A stretch of 64,000 bases of DNA, taken from assembly GCF_028747805.1 (NCBI RefSeq), contig NZ_CP114887.1:3576001-3640000 (forward strand), read 5' to 3'. The DNA comes from Solibacillus daqui (GTDB taxonomy: Bacteria; Bacillota; Bacilli; Bacillales_A; Planococcaceae). Each line of letters opens with the position of its first letter. Within the stretch, counting starts at the first letter, position 1. A model generated the notes under the pieces. It was given only the letters and a program-made list of their open reading frames with translations, did no database searches and was not told the origin of the DNA. Of this stretch, positions 58,166 through 64,000 are shown piece by piece. The translations under genes and the position numbers were made by a program.

Positions 58166-59416
58166 TTATTTAAAAGTTCTCCAGCCAATGTCGCTACGGA
58201 AGAAGAAGCTAGTCCATTCTTTTTTTGCAAGCTCTGCATATACTTTCTCTTGGGCTTCTTTTAAATTTGCTGCTTCCGCTGCTACTAATAGCACTCGTCC
58301 GCCATTTCCTACATATTGACCATCGACTAGCTTTGTACCTGCGTGATATACCGGTAATCCCAAATCAGTCAACTCTGGCAATTTATTTCCTTTCACAACA
58401 TCTCCAGGATACCCTTCTGCTGCTACAACAACACCAAGCATCGCTTCTTCCTTCCACTTTAAAGCAAATGGCTTTTCTGTCATTAAGCTCATCATAAATT
58501 CACCGAAATCCGATGCCATACGTGGTAATACTACTTGCGTTTCAGGGTCGCCGAAGCGTGCGTTGAATTCAATTACCTTTGGACCTTTTGAAGTTAAAAT
58601 TAAGCCGGCATATAGAATTCCTGTAAACGATACCCCTTCAGCTTCCATTGCTTTTACGGTTGGCTCAACGATTGTGTCATACGCAACTTTTACAATGTCT
58701 TCTGAAATTTGTGGTACTGGTGAATACGCACCCATACCGCCCGTATTTGGTCCTTTATCACCGTCATACGCTCGCTTATGATCCTGTGCGATAACCATCG
58801 GATAAATTTGACCTTTATGTACAAATGACATAAAGCTGAACTCCTCACCATCAAGGAATTCCTCAATTACGACGCGAGATGAAGAATCACCAAAGCGTTG
58901 ATTACCAATCATATCTTCAACCGCTTCAATTGCTTCTTGCTCTGTCATTGCCACGATTACGCCTTTACCAGCAGCTAAACCATCTGCCTTAATAACGATT
59001 GGCGCACCTTGTTCTTTAATATAGGCAACTGCCTTGTCTGCTTCTGTAAAAGTTTCATGCGCAGCCGTCGGAATGCCGTACTTGTTCATAATTTCCTTTG
59101 CATAGGATTTCGAGCCTTCAATTTGTGCTGCTGCTTTTGTTGGACCGAATATAACTAAGCCTTGCTCATTGAAGTAATCAACAATGCCTTCCGCTAATGG
59201 TTGTTCAGGACCAACGAATGTTAAAGCTACTTTATTTTCCTTTGCAAAGTCAGCTAATTTTGCGAAATCTAATGCATCGATTGCTACGATTTCTGCGTCT
59301 TGCTTCATACCGTCATTACCTGGTGCGACAAAAACTTTTTCTACTGATGGTGCGTTGTTAAATTGTTTAGCGATTGCATGCTCGCGACCGCCACTACCGA
59401 TTACAAGAATGTTCAT
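58166..59416 (-). CDS. purD: phosphoribosylamine-glycine ligase
   Basis: The 416-residue ATP-grasp enzyme joins glycine to phosphoribosylamine in step 2 of purine synthesis. Motifs: VIGSGGREHAIA at the start, FVGPEQPLAEGIVD, IKADGLAAGKGVIVA (about 141-155), GPNTGGMGAYSP, FNARFGDPETQ (about 287) and EGYPGDVVKGN. Its C-terminal 8-10 residues (SDIGWRTFK) are usual. AGAAGGAG lies before the ATG. It is set off from purH by a 400-base spacer containing an unusual hairpin array and a strong terminator. Confidence 0.97.
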   Translation of the reverse strand: MNILVIGSGGREHAIAKQFNNAPSVEKVFVAPGNDGMKQDAEIVAIDALDFAKLADFAKENKVALTFVGPEQPLAEGIVDYFNEQGLVIFGPTKAAAQIEGSKSYAKEIMNKYGIPTAAHETFTEADKAVAYIKEQGAPIVIKADGLAAGKGVIVAMTEQEAIEAVEDMIGNQRFGDSSSRVVIEEFLDGEEFSFMSFVHKGQIYPMVIAQDHKRAYDGDKGPNTGGMGAYSPVPQISEDIVKVAYDTIVEPTVKAMEAEGVSFTGILYAGLILTSKGPKVIEFNARFGDPETQVVLPRMASDFGEFMMSLMTEKPFALKWKEEAMLGVVVAAEGYPGDVVKGNKLPELTDLGLPVYHAGTKLVDGQYVGNGGRVLLVAAEAANLKEAQEKVYAELAKKEWTSFFFRSDIGWRTFK

Positions 59417-59451
59417 ATATGAGCTCTCCTTCTAATGAAAAATTGGTAATA

Positions 59452-59486
59452 AAAAAACGCCCGCCAAAAATTAGGCGAGCGTTTTT
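59452..59486 (-). terminator. strong intrinsic terminator in the purD leader
   Basis: AACGCTCGCC/GGCGGGCGTT stem (one G-U pair) with loop TAATTTTT. On the minus strand TTTTTTTATT follows, and the purD Shine-Dalgarno comes about 20 bases later. Placed between the hairpin array and purD, it either ends the upstream RNA or serves as an attenuator for purD. Confidence 0.88.
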
Positions 59487-59738
59487 CATTAATGGTCGTT
59501 GACACTGCGCTACCCGACCAAAAGTAGCACTGTGCTTATTACAATCAATGATCATTTGTTATCAACGGTGCATCCCCCGGCCAAAGTTGATGCAAGTTAA
59601 TAATTATATTTTTCCGATGAGGACCCGGCCAAGAATCGCTACATCGTCTTATTTATCCCTCTTCCGGCCAGAAAGAAGAATAAATAATGCATTTGCAAAC
59701 GCTTCTGCTAACGTCCGGCCAGAACATTAGCGAAACAT
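59487..59738 (-). ncRNA. five-hairpin GGCCGG-loop RNA between purH and purD
   Basis: On the minus strand five hairpins follow one another: 59707-59731 (GCTAATG/CGTTAGC), 59649-59687 (TTATTTAT/ATAAATAA), 59615-59646 (CGATG/CATCG), 59569-59594 (TGCATC/GATGCA) and 59507-59530 (GTGCTAC/GTAGCGC). Stems differ, but loops share a T-rich start then TGGCCGG (59715, 59664, 59625, 59577), TGGTCGG in the fifth (59514). Different stems around a kept loop suggest selection on RNA structure. A TATAAT lies at 59745-59750 and a terminator at 59452-59486, so the unit could be a free RNA of about 280 bases or the purD leader. It resembles no riboswitch I know, including ZTP, purine and T-box. Confidence 0.6.
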
Positions 59739-59744
59739 TATTCT

Positions 59745-59750
59745 ATTATA
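59745..59750 (-). promoter_or_regulatory. candidate -10 box before the hairpin array
   Basis: TATAAT on the minus strand (ATTATA as written), ending 14 bases before the first hairpin. The region 17 bases further upstream (GGCGAA) does not resemble TTGACA, so promoter strength is uncertain. Confidence 0.35.
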
Positions 59751-59816
59751 AAGCTATAGTAAAAATTTCGCCACTAAATTTACTTCAGATATCAAGTTTT
59801 GTGCATACTTCACAAA

Positions 59817-61352
59817 TTAGTGTTTAAAGTGACGAACACCTGTGAACACCATTGTAATACCTGCTTTGTTTGCAGCATCAATTGAATCTTGATCTTTAAT
59901 TGAGCCACCTGGTTGGATAATTGCTGTAATACCTGCTGCAATTGCTGCTTCTACAGTATCCGCCATTGGGAAGAATGCATCCGATGCAAGTGCTGCGCCT
60001 TTTGCTTTTTCGCCCGCTTGTTCGAATGCGATTTTTGCCGCACCTACACGATTCATCTGACCAGCGCCAACACCTAACGTCATTTGCTTGTCTGTTACAA
60101 CGATTGCATTTGATTTTACATGTTTTACAACTGCCCAGCCAAGTTGTAACGCTTCCCACTCTTCTTCTGTTGGTTCGCGATCTGTTACAACTTTAATGTC
60201 TGCATTCCCAAAGCCAAAACGGTCTGGCTCTTGAACAAGTAGACCACCTTCAACTGATACAACGTTGAACTCGTCTTGTTTCGCTTGTGCAAAGTCGATT
60301 GTTAATAGGCGAATGTTTTTCTTCGCTTGTAAAATTTCTAATGCTTCTGCTGTAAAGCTTGGCGCAATGATAATTTCTAAGAAAATGCCTGATAATTTTT
60401 CTGCAGTCGCTTTATCCACTTCCATGTTTAGTGCAATAATGCCACCAAAAATTGAAGTTGAATCTGCTTCGTATGCTTTATCGAATGCTTCTTCAATTGT
60501 TACACCTGTACCTACACCACAAGGATTCATATGCTTTACCGCTACGGCTGCTGGCATTTCGAATTCTTTTACGATTTGAAGCGCTGCATTTGCATCTTGA
60601 ATATTGTTGTACGATAACTCTTTACCGTGTAATTGCGTTGCATAGGCAATCGAGAAGTCCGAGCCTAAACGTTTTGCGTAGAACGCTGCTTTTTGGTGAG
60701 GGTTTTCACCGTAGCGCAATGTTTGTTTTAACTCATACGTTAATGTTAAGTTTTCTGGGAACTCTTCACCAATCGCACTTGTTAAATGGTTTGAAATATA
60801 CGAATCATAAGCCGCAGTATGACGGAATACCTTTGCTGCTAATCGACGGCGTGTTTCTAATGTAGTTTTACCATCTGCTTTTAATTCTTCTAAAACAGTA
60901 GCGTAGTCTGTGCTATCCACGATTACTGTTACATAATCATGGTTTTTAGCTGCTGAACGTAGCATTGTTGGACCACCGATATCGATGTTTTCGATTGCGT
61001 CATCCCAAGATACGTTTGGTTTTGAAATTGTTTCTACGAATGGGTAAAGGTTTACACATACGATTTCGATAGGCTCAATACCGTGCTGCTCCATTTGTGC
61101 AACGTGTGAGGGCTCATCAAATTTCCCTAATAGACCACCATGAATCATTGGATTTAATGTTTTTACACGGCCATCTAAGATTTCTGGAAATTTTGTTACT
61201 TCGTCAACCGCTGTTACGGGTACGTTGTTGTCTTGTAATAATTTTTTTGTTCCACCTGTAGAAAGTACTTCATAGCCAAGTGCTACTAATTCTTTTGCAA
61301 ATTCTAAAATTCCATTTTTATCTGAAACACTAATAAGTGCACGTTTCGTCAC
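59817..61352 (-). CDS. purH: bifunctional AICAR formyltransferase / IMP cyclohydrolase
   Basis: The 511-residue enzyme carries out the last two steps to IMP. The N-terminal MGS-like IMP cyclohydrolase domain begins with [17 protein letters not shown] and has [11 protein letters not shown]. The formyltransferase part has [14 protein letters not shown] (about 215-228), KHMNPCGVG (about 250) and [21 protein letters not shown] is also in this part. A GTG start ending at 61352 is chosen: GGGGGA lies 7 bases upstream and the protein then starts [10 protein letters not shown] as in B. subtilis. An ATG at 61382 lacks a ribosome binding site. Confidence 0.95.
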   Translation of the reverse strand: MTKRALISVSDKNGILEFAKELVALGYEVLSTGGTKKLLQDNNVPVTAVDEVTKFPEILDGRVKTLNPMIHGGLLGKFDEPSHVAQMEQHGIEPIEIVCVNLYPFVETISKPNVSWDDAIENIDIGGPTMLRSAAKNHDYVTVIVDSTDYATVLEELKADGKTTLETRRRLAAKVFRHTAAYDSYISNHLTSAIGEEFPENLTLTYELKQTLRYGENPHQKAAFYAKRLGSDFSIAYATQLHGKELSYNNIQDANAALQIVKEFEMPAAVAVKHMNPCGVGTGVTIEEAFDKAYEADSTSIFGGIIALNMEVDKATAEKLSGIFLEIIIAPSFTAEALEILQAKKNIRLLTIDFAQAKQDEFNVVSVEGGLLVQEPDRFGFGNADIKVVTDREPTEEEWEALQLGWAVVKHVKSNAIVVTDKQMTLGVGAGQMNRVGAAKIAFEQAGEKAKGAALASDAFFPMADTVEAAIAAGITAIIQPGGSIKDQDSIDAANKAGITMVFTGVRHFKH

Positions 61353-61426
61353 GACTAGGTCCCCCAATTTTATTGTTTTCATATCCGGTAAGCGCAAGCC
61401 CTCTCATGGAGCGACTTAGGCGGAAA

Positions 61427-61993
61427 TTATTGTTCAAATAACTGCTTTAATGTATTCGTATAAAGTGCATGTTCTAATGTGTGAACACGTGTTTCTGTTC
61501 CTTCACGGTCACCTTCAATTACGTCAACTGCGCCTTGTGCGATAATTGTTCCTGTATCCATCCCGGCATCGACATAATGTACTGTTACACCGGTTACTTT
61601 AACACCATGCGCCATTGCTTGACCAATGGCATCTTTACCTGGAAATGATGGAAGCAAAGATGGGTGAATGTTTATGATGTGGTTTTCGTAAGCCGCTAAT
61701 AAAGTCTCTCCAACTAAGCGCATATAGCCCGCTAATACAATCCACTCAACATCTTTTTCTTTCAGGTACTCAATGATTTTTGCTTCATAGGCCGCTTTGT
61801 TTTCATACGTTTTCGGCGCTAGCTCCACTACTGGAATGCCGAAATTATTTGCACGTGTGACAACAAATGCACCTGGCTTATCTGTAATAACAAGCTCGAT
61901 ATTGGCATTTAATTCGCCGTGCGCAATTGCTTCTTGAATTGCTTGGAAGTTTGAACCACTTCCCGAAGCAAACACTGCAATTTTCGTTGTCAT
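61427..61993 (-). CDS. purN: phosphoribosylglycinamide formyltransferase
   Basis: The 188-residue GAR transformylase uses 10-formyl-THF. Motifs: FASGSGSNFQAI (about 8-19), AGYMRLVGETLL, and the active-site run NIHPSLLPSFPGKDAIGQA (about 108-126) with HYVDAGMDTG. The ATG overlaps the purM stop codon by one base (TAATG). Confidence 0.96.
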   Translation of the reverse strand: MTTKIAVFASGSGSNFQAIQEAIAHGELNANIELVITDKPGAFVVTRANNFGIPVVELAPKTYENKAAYEAKIIEYLKEKDVEWIVLAGYMRLVGETLLAAYENHIINIHPSLLPSFPGKDAIGQAMAHGVKVTGVTVHYVDAGMDTGTIIAQGAVDVIEGDREGTETRVHTLEHALYTNTLKQLFEQ

Positions 61994-63048
61994 TACACTA
62001 GGCTCCCATCATGCTCGCCTTTGAATATTACACCTTCACCTTTTACAACGCGCCCAATAGTGTATGCTTTTTCACCATTTGCTTCTGCTGCTGAGATTAC
62101 TTTTTCTACTTCACTTGATGGTACAGCCATGACAAAACCAATCCCCATGTTAAATACATTGTAAAGGTCTTTATCTGCTAATTGGCCTTTGTCTTTTAAA
62201 AATTCAAAAATGCGTAATACTGGCCAAGTACCTAAATCGATTTCAGTTGCTAATCCTTCTGGCATCATTCGTGGTAAGTTTTCATAGAAGCCACCACCAG
62301 TTACGTGCGCACAGCCATGAACATCTGCCGCTTTAAGAGCTGCTAAAACAGGCTTTGCATATAACTTTGTCGGTACTAATAACGCTTCACCAATCGGACC
62401 TAAATCTTCATAGCCTTCTACTACAGCATCTACCGCATAATCATTGTCTGCAAATACGATTTTACGTACTAACGAATAACCGTTTGAGTGTACGCCGCTT
62501 GATGCAAGACCAACTAATACGTCACCTTCTGCGATATTTTCACCAGTAATAATGTCTGCTTTCTCACAAGCTCCTACCGCAAAGCCAGCTAAATCGTACT
62601 CATCTTCTTCATAAAGACCTGGCATTTCCGCTGTTTCGCCACCAATTAATGCTGCACCAGATTGCACACAGCCATCTGCTACACCTTTAACAATTTGCTC
62701 GATTTTTGCAGGTTCTGCTTTTCCAACCGCTACATAATCAAGGAAATAAAGTGGTTCCGCGCCTTGTGCAACGATATCGTTAACACACATTGCGACACAG
62801 TCTACACCGATTGTATCGTGCTTATCGACCATGAATGCTAGCTTTAACTTTGTCCCAACACCGTCTGTACCTGAAATAAGAACTGGTTCTTTTAAGTTCA
62901 GTGCAGATAAATCAAACATACCGCCAAAGCCGCCGAATGTGCCCATCACACCTAAACGATTTGTGCGCTCAACGTGTGATTTCATACGTTTTACTGCTTC
63001 ATAACCTGCTTCAATATTAACGCCTGCTTGTTCATATGCTTTTGACAT
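61993..63048 (-). CDS. purM: phosphoribosylformylglycinamidine cyclo-ligase
   Basis: The 351-residue AIR synthetase has [14 protein letters not shown] (about 59-72), the [23 protein letters not shown] stretch (about 81-103), [11 protein letters not shown] and [13 protein letters not shown]. It closes the imidazole ring. AGGAGG lies 11 bases before the ATG. It follows purF after a 160-base spacer with a hairpin. Confidence 0.97.
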   Translation of the reverse strand: MSKAYEQAGVNIEAGYEAVKRMKSHVERTNRLGVMGTFGGFGGMFDLSALNLKEPVLISGTDGVGTKLKLAFMVDKHDTIGVDCVAMCVNDIVAQGAEPLYFLDYVAVGKAEPAKIEQIVKGVADGCVQSGAALIGGETAEMPGLYEEDEYDLAGFAVGACEKADIITGENIAEGDVLVGLASSGVHSNGYSLVRKIVFADNDYAVDAVVEGYEDLGPIGEALLVPTKLYAKPVLAALKAADVHGCAHVTGGGFYENLPRMMPEGLATEIDLGTWPVLRIFEFLKDKGQLADKDLYNVFNMGIGFVMAVPSSEVEKVISAAEANGEKAYTIGRVVKGEGVIFKGEHDGSLV

Positions 63049-63078
63049 AATGTACTTGCTCCTCCTTTAGAAAAACAC

Positions 63079-63104
63079 ATTTCGCGCCAAATAGCGCGAA
63101 ATGA
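63079..63104 (-). terminator. hairpin between purF and purM
   Basis: CATTTCGCGC/GCGCGAAATG, a perfect 10-bp GC-rich stem. On the minus strand TGTTTTTC follows, about 20 bases before the purM ribosome binding site. Inside an operon this can only be a partial terminator or processing site. A further imperfect repeat (AGTGCA...TGCACT) lies at about 63169-63200. Confidence 0.6.
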
Positions 63105-63212
63105 TGTCTTTACTTATGTGGATTTCCTTGAAAAAGTTATACTTTCATATCCACCAAATAATGAGAAGTGCACCCCTCGCATAAGCGAAAGAATGCACTC
63201 CTCACTTACCTT

Positions 63213-64000
63213 TTAACAGTCTTTTTCATGTGGTAATACTGTGTCTGGGAAAATTTCTGTTGGATATTTCCCTGTAAAGCACGCTAAGCAAAGCCCACCA
63301 TTTTCGTCTTCAAATGGGCGATTTGTTGCTTTTACCATTCCTTCAACTGATAAGAATGTTAACGTATCTGCTCCAATTGCTTCACGAATTTCTTCAACAT
63401 TATGGCTTGAGGCAATTAACTCTTCATGTGTCGATGTATCGATTCCATAAAAACACGGATCTGTCATTGGCGGAGAAGAAATTACAACATGTACTTCTGC
63501 TGCGCCTGCATCTTTTAACATACGAACAATTCGTTTTGAAGTTGTACCGCGTACGATTGAATCGTCTACCATTACAACGCGTTTTCCTTTTACTACTTGA
63601 ACAACTGGCGAAAGCTTCATTTTCACACCACGTTCACGTAATTCTTGCGTTGGCTGGATAAATGTACGACCAACATAACGGTTTTTAATTAAACCAAGCT
63701 CATACGGAATCCCACTTTCCTCTGAGAAACCAATCGCTGCAGAAATCGATGAATCTGGAACGCCTGTCACAACATCTGCTTCAATATGTGCGCATTCACG
63801 TGCAAGCTCTTTTCCCATACGTTTACGTGCCATATGAACGTTGACATTGTCGATATTCGAATCTGGACGTGCTAAATACACATATTCCATCGCACACATT
63901 GTACGTTTATCTTTTTCTACAAAGCTATCTACTTCAATACCTTTATCAGAAATGACTAACAGTTCCCCAGGCTCTATATCTCGAACAAATTCTGCACCGA
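63213..64000 (-). CDS. purF: amidophosphoribosyltransferase, C-terminal part
   Basis: The gene enters from the right edge; the last 262 codons are present. The first visible codons encode GAEFVRDIEPGELLVISDKG, so the N-terminal glutaminase half is outside. Visible are the KNRYVGRTFIQPTQ loop, the PRPP-binding VVMVDDSIVRGTTS, and the iron-sulfur cysteines in DPCFYGID and GLCLACFTG known from B. subtilis PurF. The enzyme makes phosphoribosylamine, the committed step. The short frame beginning at 63899 is only an internal methionine. Confidence 0.95.
   Translation of the reverse strand, partial: GAEFVRDIEPGELLVISDKGIEVDSFVEKDKRTMCAMEYVYLARPDSNIDNVNVHMARKRMGKELARECAHIEADVVTGVPDSSISAAIGFSEESGIPYELGLIKNRYVGRTFIQPTQELRERGVKMKLSPVVQVVKGKRVVMVDDSIVRGTTSKRIVRMLKDAGAAEVHVVISSPPMTDPCFYGIDTSTHEELIASSHNVEEIREAIGADTLTFLSVEGMVKATNRPFEDENGGLCLACFTGKYPTEIFPDTVLPHEKDC

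Noticed and set aside
59452..59738. ZTP, purine or T-box riboswitch before purD
   Set aside because: No conserved core of these classes is seen; five separate hairpins with GGCCGG loops do not fit them.

Overview
The window is a low-GC Gram-positive chromosome segment. Gene content and order (purF-purM-purN-purH-purD, yerA-yerB-yerC, pcrB-pcrA-ligA-camS, gatCAB, dgkB, rlmCD, all on the minus strand) match the purine-to-gat region known from Bacillus subtilis, here inverted. Protein style, CydS, CamS and a spore-coat-like gene suggest a spore-forming Bacillales of the Planococcaceae, of the Solibacillus/Lysinibacillus kind. The genus is an inference. No rRNA, tRNA, CRISPR array or intact insertion sequence was seen.

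Layout. 1-6.8 kb: partial rlmCD, a chemoreceptor, cytochrome bd oxidase cydA-cydB plus a 33-residue cydS, dgkB and a thioredoxin-like gene. 7.1-12.9 kb: an oligopeptide transporter oppABCDF with a candidate CodY box. 13-19 kb: proline use, comprising P5C dehydrogenase, a PAS/AAA+/Fis regulator with a degenerate AAA+ domain, proline dehydrogenase and putP. A 17-bp motif occurs in front of both dehydrogenase genes. 19.6-37.4 kb: a large carbohydrate locus with two minus-strand transcription units of oxidoreductases (three full Gfo/Idh/MocA proteins, one apparent stand-alone C-terminal domain, an MDR, an FAD enzyme), a DHDPS-family aldolase, an epimerase, a DUF4838/GH67-like protein, a ROK kinase and GNATs. 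With them are a CUT1 ABC importer without its ATPase, a GGDEF-like/winged-helix regulator, a YesL protein and an esterase. 37.5-39.6 kb: a GNAT and nagA. This accessory block separates gatB from dgkB.

39.7-52.7 kb is conserved housekeeping: gatCAB, camS, ligA, pcrA, pcrB, yerC, yerB, yerA. 52.9-58.1 kb is an accessory island: a His/Ser/Arg-repeat, spore-coat-like gene whose 3' part is cut off by three in-frame stops; five unrecognised genes, one of them with a GTA codon at the start position; and two structured intergenic elements. 58.1-64 kb is the distal purine operon.

The most unusual signal lies between purH and purD (59452-59738, minus). Five consecutive hairpins each present a GGCCGG-type loop (GGTCGG in the fifth). 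A TATAAT box precedes them and a strong intrinsic terminator follows, just before the purD ribosome binding site. This looks like an undescribed leader or small RNA. The second candidate novelty is the 19.6-37.4 kb oxidoreductase-rich sugar locus. All functions are read from sequence motifs and remembered families; nothing was searched or computed.
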